A stretch of DNA of 64,000 nucleotides, taken from the NCBI GenBank assembly GCA_027924645.1, contig BSBN01000495.1:496001-560000 (forward strand), read 5' to 3'. Positions 23,101-35,566 of this stretch are shown here, one piece after another. The stretch comes from Cunninghamia lanceolata (lineage: Eukaryota; Streptophyta; Pinopsida; Cupressales; Cupressaceae). Below the pieces are notes generated by a model. It was not told the DNA's origin, ran no database searches, and saw only the letters and a list, made by a program, of their open reading frames with translations. Within the stretch, counting starts at the first letter, position 1. Every line of letters starts with the position of its first letter. Both the position numbers and the translations under genes were made by a program.

Positions 23101-25662
23101 TGTTACAACTATGATGGTTTTTAGCAAGGATGCTCTCAAAATATTTGAACTAACAAAGCACATGGAATATATCCTAACATTGCAGGCTTTACATGCGGTC
23201 TAGATGCATGCAGCCCTGTAGTTTACCGGATGGGGGTTGCCCATACTACAATCACACTGTAACCCTAACATCAATTGCCTTTCACCGACTCAACAGGGAA
23301 TACCGAAGATCTGAGCATTAAGTTTCTATGAGATTTATAAAGTTCTAAGGTCAAGGCACTTATTTGTCAAATAATGCAGCACCAGATGTTTACGCAAAAC
23401 AACATGGGACAGCATGGAGTAGGAAGCAATGCACAAGGTGCCAGTGGGAAGCAGGCGAGTGCAATGGGGTTCAGTTTTCTTTTGCAGACATAAAGAAATG
23501 GTAGCAAACAGATTTTAGCTTTTGTGCTAGAAAGACAAAGAAGCGATGCAAATACCTTTTCTATTTGAAGGATGATTTCCTCCAAAGCCTTGGATCAAAT
23601 CCTCAGAAGGCGATTGTTTTGTTTTCAGAATCCCGCATCTGTTGAGTGAGCTCTGGTACAGTTGGCGCGTGGTATTGCATGAGACCCACGAGAGGTCAAT
23701 GGAGCAAAACCCACCATGAAGAAGTACAGGCGGGGGAAGGGGATCAGATTCACGGCCAGCTTCCTCAGATCTGAGTTCAGCTGTCTAGGGAACCGAAGGC
23801 AACAGGTCACTCCGCTCATCGTGGCTGAGATTAAGTGATTCCCATCTCCAAAGCTTGGCGTAGTGAGCTTCAGAGTCTTGAAACCCTTGGAGACCGTCAC
23901 AGTTTTCTGCCTCCTTCTTGACCACATCGAGCAAAGAGTCGATGAGCTCAGCCCCCTTAGTGCCCTCAGTTCAACAGCTTCTGCATATTTTGCCCTCCAA
24001 TTCTCAGCACCCTCAATAGCTCCTCACTACCCTTCTTGTCCACTTTCCCTCTTTTTGAACACCCTCCTCTCAATCTCCCAAAAATTTTGAACAAGAGATG
24101 GCAATCCTTAGCTCCTAGACTGCTGTAAATTCCAAACAGATACCCTAGCCACCTGTGAGCCCAACCTAGCAATTAGGACTTAAAAAAAAGAGATGGCAAT
24201 CCTCCGGTGAATAGCAACCAGAAAGCTTCAATGGCGGCAACCAGAGGAAACAACAGAAAATTGAAACCAGGGGTGTTTGAAGCCACGAACTGCATGTTTC
24301 AAAAGAGTTAAACACTTGCAAATGTTGTGAAGAGCGTTGACCACTACCGATAATAAGAAAACTACAACCGTTGTAATGTTGAAGCCCTAAACACAAAATG
24401 CAGGCTTTTAACCTCTTCAACCAATGTCCAAAAGTGACCTGCACTACAAAATCCATGACTTTGAACCACCAAATCCTCAGTCTAGTGAGTCATCCAAATA
24501 GAAGATACAACAAATGCCTCCTCTCGAACAAACACAGTGGCAAGAAAGAACCCTAGCTTGAAAGGAGAAACAAAGGCCGTCTGGGAAAATAGCACCCTAA
24601 ATCTTTACCTCCCGAAGCTCTCCCAAATATATATATATATATTTTAAAACCCTAGAATAGACCAATAAACCACGGCAAAATTATTATCTTATAAATCTAA
24701 TATTAACATGCATTTCAATAAACACAATTTACATTATATCAATCTATGCATTAATGAAATTTATGAACATTGCCATATACCGTTTAAACATTTACAACAC
24801 TCACAAATTAGGCAATATAATTTATTTATTAATTCACAAAGTATTAAATAATTATATTTTCTACATTATTTAATTCTTATTGAAACCATTAATATTTATT
24901 TAACATAATTATATTCCTAGTCAAGTAATTATATTCGAATGCATCAAAACACTGACGTAACACAGGCAACTCTGACCTTGTTAAACCTCGTGGTGGCACT
25001 AAACTTGACTGACAAGCAAGATTGGAAGACAAGACAAGACCACAATGACGGAGGCAAACAGACAACCGACACAAAAGACCAGGAACCCCATGTTAACTCT
25101 GTTCCACGAATCCATCGGCTAGGGCACGCTCAGACCTGCTAGTCCAGGTGGAGTCGATGCCTGGTACCTGCATACTGCATCGAAACAACAGGGTTGTACA
25201 TATATACATGTTATCATAAACATAATGAATGGAAGTCACAGCGTGGCAGGGTACTTGGACACAAGTAATGCCACACTGTTCCGTTCAGTAACTCATCTAA
25301 TAAATAACTGCATCCAATCCTAGACATACATCATAATCATGATCAAACAATACCTTAAACATAAAGTAACACTAATATGAAATCATGATCATATTAAACT
25401 AAAATTAACATCAAACCATAATATGTCCATCAACTAAGAATGCACAAGGTACAAGAGATCAAGCATCATCTAACATAATCCATATCTAGTTCGTATGATA
25501 ATCAAGTGTCTAGCAATATCAAAGAAAACATCAACCATAGCATAGAAATCAAAGTGTCTCAAAACTGAAAACATGCACTAAAGGACTATCATCGGTACTA
25601 GGATTGTCATAGGAATCATGAGAACAACATCTATCGCGAACGAAAAGGCGAGGGGCATTACA
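20105..25662 (-). mobile_element. 5558 bp TG...CA insertion (long solo LTR or non-autonomous LTR element)
   Basis: The left end is TGAAATGCCCC and the right end GGGGCATTACA, an 11 bp imperfect inverted repeat with TG/CA ends. GCAAC flanks both sides (20100-20104 and 25663-25667), so the insertion is LTR-type with a 5 bp duplication. I find no internal second copy of either end, so it is probably a very long solo LTR; a decayed element with short LTRs is less likely. It encodes nothing I recognise. A TATA-like (AT)n tract at 24630-24650 followed by a leader-like sequence on the minus strand suggests that orientation. Confidence 0.75.
24580..24660 (-). promoter_or_regulatory. Possible promoter in the nested element
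   Basis: On the minus strand TTATTGG lies upstream of a long ATATATATAT tract. This is followed by TTTGTTTCTCC and AGGGTTC, words common in plant transcript leaders. The evidence is composition only. Confidence 0.3.
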
Positions 25663-28175
25663 GCAACACCTAAATCAATCATGCAATTCTTGACTACCCT
25701 GTTCTTGATTAATAATGTAGTGTAGAAAGGGTCTACCTGTGAAGGATTCTTTGTAAGTGTATCACCAAGGTATACCTCCGGCATTTGGATTGTTCCTTGA
25801 TGAACATTATTTGTTCTACTTTCATGTCCTTTATGTTTTTGACTTGGTGTATCAGAAATCAACTTAACAACTGTATTCCTGTATAGATCAATCTTCATCA
25901 TTTCTAAAAGTGGAACTAATATTTTTACCTAGGATACTGCATGAGCAATATCAAAAGAGTGGGCTATAGTATGATCACTCTTTTCTGTCTTTATATTTTC
26001 TTTTTCTTGATTTTGTAATTTTTCTTTCGTTTTATCCTTACCACCCTTTTCTGGTTCTTTAGATGATAACTTTGCACTATTTTTCTTGTTATTTTGATCT
26101 TTTATGAATACACTCCCCAGTGTTCCTTGTTCAACATTCGTTGTTCTATTCCTTAAGTTGTAAGTGTTTCTAGCTTGAGCTATTGCAGCTACTATAAGAG
26201 CTTCTCTTTCATCCTCAGTAGGCTTTCTCCATTGACCATATGGCTGATTGTTATAACAAATAGGTTGCTCACAACCATCTTCTTGATCTGAGAACACTTC
26301 TTGTTCTCCCATGTTGATATGATGCCTCGAGTTTCCTACATCATACTCATATCCTTCTTCCTTTGAAGAAGAGTAATCTTTAGTTACCACACATGGTGTA
26401 TCCTGCATCATATTTATAGTGTGGTTATCTCTATTATAATTGTATATCATCTCCTCTTGTTGTACTAATTTAGCCACCTCACAGTACTCAGGTAAATGTG
26501 GTAGATTGCACACCAAACACCAAGGTTTATTTTCCACCATATGTGCCATGTTTCTTTTCAGGGGATCAGGGATATCCTTGCCATAATGTGGCTTTCTGTT
26601 ATTATCAATGGGTTTTCCATCTTTCCAATTTGTATTGTACGGCATATCATGCAACCTAGGCCTTTCATGCCTATGCTAACCTTCTTGTTTAGTCTGTTGA
26701 ACATTTTGGTTTTGAGGACTTCTATAGTTATCTCTCTTGCGAACCATTCCTGTAGCCTTCCTATTGTTTTCAATGGTTAGGGCCACTTTCTGTGCTTCAG
26801 CCAGGGTTGCAGGACACCGATTTCTAAGCTCGTACACTGTTTTGGGGTCAAATGCTTTCATATAAATACTCAGTGCTACTGGATCAGATAACTTGGCTCC
26901 ATGTGGTACCTTGTTATGTAGTCTGGAAAATTTTATGTTGAAATCATATACTGATTCATTTTGATACTTCTGTATACTTATCAATTCATGTAATGCAAAC
27001 TCAGGGGCATATTGGTTGCCATACTGCTCCTTAAACTGATTATGGAAATCAGTTATTGAACTGATTGAGGCATTAGGCAGGCTGTTAAACCAATCTCTGA
27101 CATCTTCAGTGAGGGACATCATGAATAACCTCATTCTAATATCTTCCCAGTCCATACCAATATCTTGCACGAAAGCATTGAAACTTCTGACATGATCTTC
27201 AGCTGATATTGCATTATTTCCTGTAAACTTGGGAACCATATTTCTCCAAGTACTATCCATAGGATATGGATACAATTGATATCCAGTTAAATTAAATTGG
27301 CTACATATGTTTGCAAGGTTTTGAGGTGGAAAGTTCATGGGTGGTGGATTAGGATAGTAATTATAGCCACCTGCTGGCTGATGATAGGCATATTGCTGCT
27401 GTTGGTTCATGTGAAGATTCATGTAGGGATTTTGCGGTCTATAATATTGTTGGCTAGGGGGTGGGTAAGTATTTGCTATATGTTGAGATGCATTATGTAT
27501 GGGAGGTGGTCTAGGGTTTCGGGGTATGATATTTTGATGATTTCTAGATGCATGTGAATTTGAAATTCCACCCGCGTTTTGCTGTGGAATTCTAGAATTG
27601 TTTCCTCTATATGGAGGTACATATTTTGGGGGGGCTGTTTTAGCTTTATTTCTCATTTGTTGAGTCTCTTGCTGCAACAACCTTTTATTTTCCTGTATCT
27701 TGAACCTTTCAAGTTCTTCCCAGAGCCTGAGCACCTCCTGTTGTTCTTCACTCATACTTCCTTGATTCTTTGAATTGTTATTTATTTCCTGATTTTCTGG
27801 ATTGTCATTCATTCCTTGATTTGAGAATCCATATCCTATCCCTTCTCCCTGATGTAATGACATTTTGAAATCATATTCAGCTTGTTTTCGATCAATATCC
27901 CTCCTGACCTGTGCTTCATACTCACGCTGTTGTTAAGGATCTAGTTTGTATCTTGCCAAAATATCATCAGTTACTCCATTGAGATTCTCATTTGAATTAT
28001 GTAGAGGTGTGAACTTGTTGTGAATTGAAATAGTTTGCTATGCATTATTGTCTTGGGTATCCTGGTTATTATCTTGGTGAGAATAATTTGAAGTTCCATT
28101 CCTTTTAGGAATGTTTCTAGGCAGTGGGGATGACTGCAATTTCTTGCCTTCCATCTTGGATCTCCTACCATCCAT
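25663..28175 (-). pseudogene. Gag and protease N-terminus of the Tat-like element
   Basis: The frame starts at ATG 28175 (MDGRRSKMEG) and keeps register to the nested insertion. In-frame stops fall near 28035, 27935, 26676 and 25929. The long Q/N/P-rich N-terminal region is followed by a retrotransposon gag domain (FTGNNAISAEDHVRSF ... DVRDWFNSLP ... QFKEQYG, about 27240-26760). A zinc knuckle of unusual spacing follows, CLVCNLPHLPEYC (CX2CX3HX4C, near 26510). The protease starts around 25730 (FYTTLLIKNRVVKNCMIDLG). The active site reads D-L-G where D-S/T-G is normal, so the enzyme was probably dead even without the insertion. Confidence 0.85.
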
Positions 28176-28348
28176 TTGGTATTAAATTCTTATGTTATAA
28201 CTATAACTAGAGTTGCCACCTATTTTGTAAATAGGAAAAGTTTGTAATTTTATCTTTAGGGGTTCTTGTTTCCAGCAGAGTTACCAAATCATAGTTTCTA
28301 AAATGACTCTATAAAAGGAATGACTAATTTCTAAGATTTTTTATTTAA

Positions 28349-28367
28349 GTCCCCAGTAGAGTCACCA
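28349..28367 (-). other. Primer-binding site of the Tat-like element
   Basis: On the minus strand TGGTGACTCTACTGGGGAC follows the LTR end by 3 bp. It is the motif usually found after Tat/Ogre LTRs, reported as complementary to an arginine tRNA (from memory). Confidence 0.8.
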
Positions 28368-28370
28368 ATT

Positions 28371-31057
28371 TGTTAGGTCTCAAAAATGTAGGTTGCTAAT
28401 CCTAAGAGGATGCTAGGCTCTATGGTTAGATTTGCAACGTTTTTGAACTAACTTGACGAAATCAACAGGTTCAAGGTTTGATGATTTCCTACACTTTAGG
28501 TCCTACTACACCTAGGCAGGTGAACCTCAGAAATTAAAGCAGACTGAATATGAATGTATGGATTAATTAGATCTATCTACAATGGCAAAGGATGTAGGAT
28601 AGATGAAACACTTGCTAACTAATTCTGTATCTAATGCCTAATGAGTGATTTGTAGAGATTTGTATAAAAAAGGATTTAAATAATGAATTAAAATAGGACC
28701 AGTGCCTTGTTGGGTAATAGAGTCAAATGAAGGACTAAGACTAATGGTTTTCTAATGGTAATAATTCTAATTGTTTGGTACAATTCTAGTTTATAACTTG
28801 TATAAACATGCAAGGAGATGATTGACAAACTCTTCTTTAATAATCCAACCAATATGATCTAATTCCTTGTTATTCACTAGAAGGCAATTTAATCCTTTCT
28901 TGAAGGAACCAATTGAGTGAAATACGCAAGAGATGATTGATAATATCAATATGGAGACATAATGGCAATCCTAATTATATGGCTATACTTAGTAATCCAA
29001 ACTAATACTTCCAGGTTATCGTGACTGATCAGAAGGATTTTAATTCCTCAAATGGAAACCAATTTACTCAATCACATAGATACAACAAATGTGTATTGAC
29101 AAATTAAATATATGCTTGATATGTTAATCTAAATAACAAGGAAATATAGAACTAGAGACAACCACACAATTGAGTAACTTTAACAAACAATTGATACCAA
29201 GATAGAACCACTGAATCAGAGAACTTCAATCTACTTCTTCAAATAAAATATGCAACATGGTCTTTTTGAAACATTGTAGATTATATATCTGTATATATCC
29301 TACTATTGATGGATGTTCTTCCTAATCTACTCATGTCTTTATTGCTTGATTGTGGTTCCTCCTTTATACCTTGTAATTTTTAGGGTTGTGACCCTTCGCT
29401 TCCATTCAATGTAACCTTTTATTTAATTTTGTTCCCCGCTTTACAAATATTTATTTTTAACCTTTTTCTGCCTTCATATCTCGTGAAAATAATTCTTCAA
29501 GTAACTATTGTTATTTCCTTCTTAATATATATTTTCACTCAAGTGGTAAGAAATAATTACTTGCTTGTGAATTGCTCGGTGAAAGTGTTTTCTCCTTTTT
29601 TGCATATACTTCCTCAAAAATATTGTTACGTAAAGTAATTACCTATCTCGTGAATTCATTGGAAAATATTTTTCTTTCATCCTTATAACCCCTTTGGTAA
29701 AATATTTCACATTGCATTTTAATATTTTATCTCGGGTATGCATCTCACATTTAAAATAGTTACCACTTTTAATTAAATGACATTTCTCCCCAAAGAGGCA
29801 TCCATCGGTATGAGGCATGAACTCGGTGTGTTTTAAAAATTTTCCCTCCGATATGCTTGGTTTTGCCAATGAGATTTTCATCGGTGCAGTGACTATAATA
29901 ATATTTTTTTATTGTTCTGCATAAACTCATATTTTTCACGTAATGTTTCCCAATCGTATTTTTGGTGGCCCACCCCATCGGCGTAACACATATAATCGGA
30001 GAGATCTTGAAAGTTTATCCCGATTGTATATGTCTGCCCGAAATAACATCCATCAGCATGACTTCTTTCATCACCATGTGATTTAAATTTCCTTTCGATA
30101 TAATGAGTGTTACCGATGTAACTATCGGTGAGAGTCTTACCGACATGTGTGGTAACAATTTGTTTATTGGGGTGATCAATACCATCGGGATAACACATTT
30201 ATGTTTCTCCGAGCTTTGTCGTCTTCCCGATAATCTTCTATACTCTGGATTGGAAGGACTATCTTAATATCTCACTGATTTGGTTATTGGTTAAACCTCT
30301 TATCAATGGGTGTGATCTTTATTTCCATCGGAGTGAGATATACCATCGGGATAATCCTTTTCAAATCACCCAATCACAATTATCTCCCCTATGGCCACTT
30401 TATATTCCTTATTGGAGAGAACCCTTCAAAGTGTCACCAATACTCTTTTATCGCTGTGACTTGTGAGTCGGCAAAACATAATTATTTCATTCCGATATGT
30501 TGAGTCATGCCGATGGATATGTGTATCAGTGTGACTCACACTGAAAGTGCTTTTTATTGTTTCGCCAAGACAGTGGAATATTGGAGACTCATTGATTTTT
30601 CATCCCGATGTTTATTTCTTGCCGATGGCTATTGTTTCCTTCATTCCCATAGGATGTTTGGTGAGACTTTTGCCGAAATGCTTCATCAGTATGATATATA
30701 CCGTCAGAGTAATTTTCAATGGACCACCCAATGACTATTAGTCATATCAATCAGTGTGACTACTTGATTCTCTTACTGATTAAAAAGCCATTGGTATTAC
30801 TTCTTCCATCGACAATTTCTATAAATCTCTCTCCGATCTTTACTCTTATGCCGATAGTCATTTTTCATTGACTTCTTATGCATCGGCACAAAAAACACAA
30901 AGTCTTACCGATAAATTGAAATTTAAGTAATTTTGCATTGTTTGGCCATGGACATCTTGTGGGATGTATACTATGGTTTTGGGATGTTTTTATGATTTGC
31001 TCGGATATGGTGAATTGGGAATAAATTAAAAAATTTTAAGTTTTTACTGTCCCAACA
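28371..31057 (-). repeat. 5' LTR of the Tat-like element (2687 bp)
   Basis: It runs TGTTAGGTCTC ... CTGTCCCAACA on the plus strand and pairs with 13247-15927. The segment 29800-30910 is crowded with CCGAT/ATCGG words (see findings). Confidence 0.92.
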
Positions 31058-31062
31058 CTACC
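31058..31062. repeat. Target-site duplication CTACC (right copy)
   Basis: Exact repeat of 13242-13246. Confidence 0.9.
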
Positions 31063-31773
31063 AATGCTATATGGCATTATTCTATGATTATAAATAAGTT
31101 AGAGTGAATCTACCATATGTGGTGAAGAATTCACTATAGGTATACTACTAGTAAAGCTTCTCCACATATAAGGATGTGTTCCTAACCTTATTGCTTCATG
31201 GTTGTTAACTTATAAAGTTTCCATAAATCATGTGAGTGTACAACATTGTTGTTCCTTTATCTTGTAGTAACTTTAGCTATCTCCAATTATATGGGGAATG
31301 GCTGTCTTAATTCTAGCCTTTGGCACCCTTATGGGTTTTAATCATTGGCCACCATTTGGCCACCCTTCCAAGTTGTTAACCTAATGGGATTAGCTTAGTT
31401 TCCCTTATGGTTTTTCAACTATAGCTAATGTGAATCATTATATCAATTTTGTCCTACCAATAGTAAGCTTTAAGTTCTTGTGGCCATTATGCATTGGGCT
31501 TAATAAAGTAGTTCACAAAAAGATTACCCACTAAGAAGATTTAACCTTTCAGCTAGCAGAATAACACCACACCTCCCCTTTTATTTTAAATCACAAGCGC
31601 TCCATTGGAAATTCCTTAGTAAGTTGAGTAAGCATGGTAGTTCCACAACTACAACCATCTAGAGGAACACAAGACATAAATGTTGAACCATGTAAGCTAT
31701 CCCATGAAAATACTCCATGTATCCCCCAATTTATAAAACACAAGTACCTTTAGAAATAGTTGTCAAGCCATTA
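31063..31773. other. Unassigned sequence between elements
   Basis: About 710 bp without a gene. It was once contiguous with 13241 on the left and with 60359 on the right. Confidence 0.4.
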
Positions 31774-32994
31774 ACAGTTGTTACATCCCCAACTTATGAT
31801 TTAGCCTAATCTTACTTGTATGTGGTAAATAGGATGATTAATCTTAGATTAATGATTTGATGCTTGTAGAAAATATCAAGTAGAATCATTGATTACATAG
31901 ATATCAAATTATGTTCTATTAAGCATGAGATTATTTATTGTTAAGATTATTTTAATCATAATGTTTTATGAATCAAACGATGATACACTAATCATGGTTA
32001 TATGGTTATGAGTATAATCAGGAAAAGAATCTTCCTCCAAAGATGGAAGGAGAGTATCACTCGGGAGGAGGAGATAGATGTTGTGGAAAGAGGTCAGGTT
32101 GCCATTTGAGTATCAAAATTATTCTTCATGAACCAACGCCCATTAGGGTAAGTATTGGTCTTGTTTCCTTGTTTGAGTTGAACTCGGTTGGACTATAGAA
32201 GTCATGTCGTTTTACATTTTCTCAACACCACTTAGGTCGATTGAATTCATGATGTTCTTAGAACATTAGTTTAATCTAGTGAGCATTGTCAGTTTTAGAG
32301 ATTTCCTATGTTATTGCTTTATATTATATTAAGTTTTGTTATTAATATTAATTATTTCCTTAAAGTCTAAATAGCAACGTGGGGGAGTGAGTCTCAACCC
32401 CAAGTCACATATTAATATCATCACTAATGTGATTGATGATGTCATCTTGATGATATTTTGAATATCTTAATACCCTTATAATATCATATAGATCCCCATG
32501 ATATCTTTGAAGTTATAAACGATATCCACTTAATGTGGAATTGAATTCTATTAAGTTGATGAGTGTTATGTAGTCATGGGAACATGCCATAATCCATGAA
32601 GAGTGGAAGAGTGGATGGCTCCATAATGTAAAAACTACATGTGTTGTGCCTAATGAAGAGCCACGAAGGCAATAGGAATGGGAGTGGATTGTTATCCACT
32701 AAGAAAGAGTATAACGGTCTTACTCATGCAAAACCTCATGGAAGAGGAAGTGTAAGGCATTATTCAAAGAAAAGAGATATAAAAAATAAAGGCTCTTAGG
32801 AAAGGAGAGGGAAGAACACAGTGAGGTCTGTGGAAGACTAGTCGACGGTTTATTCTAAGGGTTCTACGATGAACTCAAGCTTTATCAGGTATCCATGTCT
32901 TACATGTAAAACTCTTATTAGTGTTAAATGATACTTCTAAGTTTCAATGGTTGTGATAGTTATTATGTTACTTTTACTTTAAACTATCTTTAAC

Positions 32995-33385
32995 AGGCCG
33001 TAAGGCCGATAGTTATATCACATTGTTATAGCAGTGGAAGTTTATCATACTAGGCCATAACACTGATAGATATCTTGCAGTACTGTAGTAGTAGCAAGTA
33101 TCTTTACTAGGCCATATGGCTGATAGTTATCATGCAAGGCTATAGTATTATAAACTATCTCTATTGGGTTGAAGGCCAATAGCAAGCTATGCACTGTTGT
33201 AATAGGCTAGCTAAATAACTCATTGGCCTGCCAGGCCAAGGGAAAATAATGACTACTATGATGATTCTTTCAAAGGCCACGATGTCAGCCAAGGTGATAT
33301 ACAATTAATATTGTGTGGATACACTTGGAGGCCACAAAGTTGGCCAATCTGTTTGAGCCTAAGCTGTTATAAACACTTGATATTG
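32995..33385 (+). repeat. 57 bp degenerate minisatellite in the Gypsy-1 LTR
   Basis: AGGCC-led units with a second (R)GCC and GATAG start at 32995, 33052, 33109, 33166 and 33223, exactly 57 bp apart. Less regular units start at 33274 and 33329. The 3' LTR carries the same array at about 58573-58945. Confidence 0.8.
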
Positions 33386-34194
33386 TGTTCTAGCTTGCAT
33401 CATAACATATTGTTATTGTCTATGATTGTGTTGTAGCATGCTATGGAATAATTACTACCTACATTCAATCATAACCTTATGTAAATATCTCAGGTCTACA
33501 AACCTATGTTGATAAGATATTAATATGTGAGTTTCGTATAAAGGACTACATTAAATATGGTTTAGAGGAAACCCATCTCTATGAGATTTTTTTTGATATG
33601 GCTAAGAAAGAATAGTTTGGAAACATAAACCTTTGTTATTATGTTGCTAATCCCAAATGGTTATTGACTAGGATTGGATGAAGAGTTGATTTATCAACTA
33701 AGTGTGCATTATTTGAATATTTCTTTTACTTATAACAGTAATATTTTGGAAAAGGGATGTTGGGTGAAATAACCCTCTTGAACATCTAGACTTTAAGTCT
33801 ACTATATATATAGTTCATTATTGATGTTATCAAATAAAATGGAAAGATATTATATCCATTGTTGATTTCTCAAGAACACTTTATAAGATGGTCATAGAAC
33901 CATAGACTGAAAAAGGTCTTAATCACTAGAACCATGAATCTTTGAATACTTTTAAGACTAAAGAGAGGGAATAGAGTGACGTGGAGTCACAGGTTCCCTG
34001 TTGTATATGCAACATGACAAATATTGAATGCACTCCTAGGATAGGGGTCAAAAGTCCAAGTTAGATGGACTAATGGGAATTTGAACCTATTCATACTATG
34101 ACCTAGAGGGGTCAAACTATGAACACTGTAGGATGAGACAACTTCTAAGTTGAGTTGAGGTATGTGAACATTTGACTATGTTCATTGCTAAACG

Positions 34195-34207
34195 TTATGT
34201 ATATAAA
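34195..34207 (+). promoter_or_regulatory. TATA-like element in the Gypsy-1 LTR
   Basis: ATGTATATAAATC lies ~630 bp before the LTR end, inside the block shared with Gypsy-2. A role as core promoter is inferred. Confidence 0.35.
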
Positions 34208-34830
34208 TCTTTGGCCAAAGTAATGCATATGTCTTTGCATGCATTAGTCAGTTCACTGTGTTCCATATGGCATAATGCTTCTAGTTGCATCATACATAGT
34301 TAGTGTGGATCTATAGTTGTATGACCGTGAAGTATTATGAAGGACACAACACTAGATACTCAAATGGAAAACCTAATGGATCCTTATATCTATACCTTCT
34401 GTGAAGGGTAGGGCCTCTTCCAGGAAGGAAGTTGTGTGGGGTACTGCCGATCTGTGGTTGGAGGAAAAACACTCGGGTGATGCTCTCCTTCCCAAGTAGA
34501 AGACATGCCGAGGCTTATGAAGATAGATGTCAAAGTTCTAGATACAATGCTTACCTTTATATGACTTGTTTTTCAAACTTATATGTATCTTATCATTGAT
34601 GTTATGAGAAAAACATTGTAAATGTATAATGAAAGAAAATCACTATAATGATATCTTAGAAATGTTGTAAATCTCTGCTTTGAAATGTACATAAAAGATA
34701 TGCATATTGATTTGATTTATTTGATATTGATTATTACTTGATTAATTCTGATTATGCTAATCATGAATTTAGACTTAATGGTAATTAAGTTAGTTAATTT
34801 TTGGGCTAACAAGAGGTGGCTTGTTACATA

Positions 34831-34852
34831 TGCTATCAGAGCTACCGGGTTC
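34831..34852 (+). other. Primer-binding site of Gypsy-1
   Basis: TGCTATCAGAGCTACC lies 2 bp after the LTR. It is one base off the initiator-Met motif TGGTATCAGAGC used by chromoviruses. Confidence 0.75.
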
Positions 34853-34909
34853 AATACATGGACCTATGAGCTCACTATATGACATTTTCTCTAGCATTAA
34901 CAGTTGCTA

Positions 34910-35248
34910 ATGTTTAGATGTTCTTATGCCAGAATGGTAAGAATAAGAACGACACCTAGAAAGAAGGTAACGAGAAATGGATGTTATCTGAAGGCCTTGA
35001 GGGAGAGAGCCTCAACAATGAAATGCCTTGAACAAACTGGTTGCTTGGTAGGTGCATGGTTGGATGACAATGAATATTTCACTAATGCTATTAAACACAT
35101 CAAGCAGGAGATGGGGCAAGTAGTTAGCGTTACTGTTCCTATCTCTGAAAATGAATTAGTGAAGCCCTCTATAGCTAAGGAACCAATCATGGAAAGTGAT
35201 CTTAAGGATCTTAATGTTACTCGGGAGGTTGTGGATGAGTACCCGTGA
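34910..35248 (+). CDS. Leader reading frame of unknown function before gag
   Basis: A 113-codon open frame begins MFRCSYARMVRIRTTP and ends REVVDEYP. It sits between the PBS and gag, in the same frame as the gag ATG at 35567, with stops in between. I do not recognise it. It may be an N-terminal part of gag now cut off by stops, or a small leader protein. Confidence 0.4.
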   Translation: MFRCSYARMVRIRTTPRKKVTRNGCYLKALRERASTMKCLEQTGCLVGAWLDDNEYFTNAIKHIKQEMGQVVSVTVPISENELVKPSIAKEPIMESDLKDLNVTREVVDEYP

Positions 35249-35566
35249 GTACGTCCACCTCCTAAAACTAATGTGATAAACCTCAAGGATGAGGAATGAA
35301 CTTGGGAAGATATCCCAATCTGATAATGACTTCCAGTAGCAAGATGTAAACAAAATTTTAAAACTATGGATGGATTATATGTAATCTATGGAAACTATGA
35401 TGCATTTTGAAAATTTTGGCAAATCTTTTCCTTCTTGTTAAAGATTACATGAATGAGAATGGATTTACATTTATGAATGGATTCAATGGTATGGAAAACT
35501 AATTGAATGATTAATCTACAAACTTCAAGAGAAGTAGATTGCAACCTATTTCAGATAAGAATCGAT

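Larger units (their letters stand above)
13247..31057 (-). mobile_element. Tat-like Gypsy retrotransposon with a nested insertion
   Basis: It is 17.8 kb, or about 12.25 kb without the nested 5558 bp element. Two LTRs of ~2.68 kb flank gag, protease, archaeal-type RNase H, reverse transcriptase, degenerate RNase H and integrase, all on the minus strand. CTACC duplications flank the element. The PBS (TGGTGACTCTACTGGGGAC) is of the type I associate with Tat/Ogre elements. Before decay, gag to reverse transcriptase shared one frame: the pieces at 28175, 26654, 25901, 20098, 19174 and 18574 are all in register. Placing RNase H before the reverse transcriptase is not the usual Tat order. Confidence 0.9.
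31779..34828 (+). repeat. 5' LTR of Gypsy-1 (3050 bp)
   Basis: It begins TGTTACATCCCC and ends GGCTTGTTACA. It contains a ~57 bp minisatellite at 32995-33385. A conserved block at 34170-34540 is shared with the Gypsy-2 LTR. Confidence 0.9.

Noticed and set aside
23600..24456. Host gene in the more GC-rich part of the nested element
   Set aside because: The frames are short, in conflicting frames and strands, and contain no recognisable domain.
20105..25662. DNA transposon with terminal inverted repeats
   Set aside because: TG...CA ends and a 5 bp duplication are typical of LTR elements, and no transposase was seen.
32995..33385. CRISPR-like array
   Set aside because: The 57 bp units are contiguous and degenerate, without spacers, and lie in a plant LTR.
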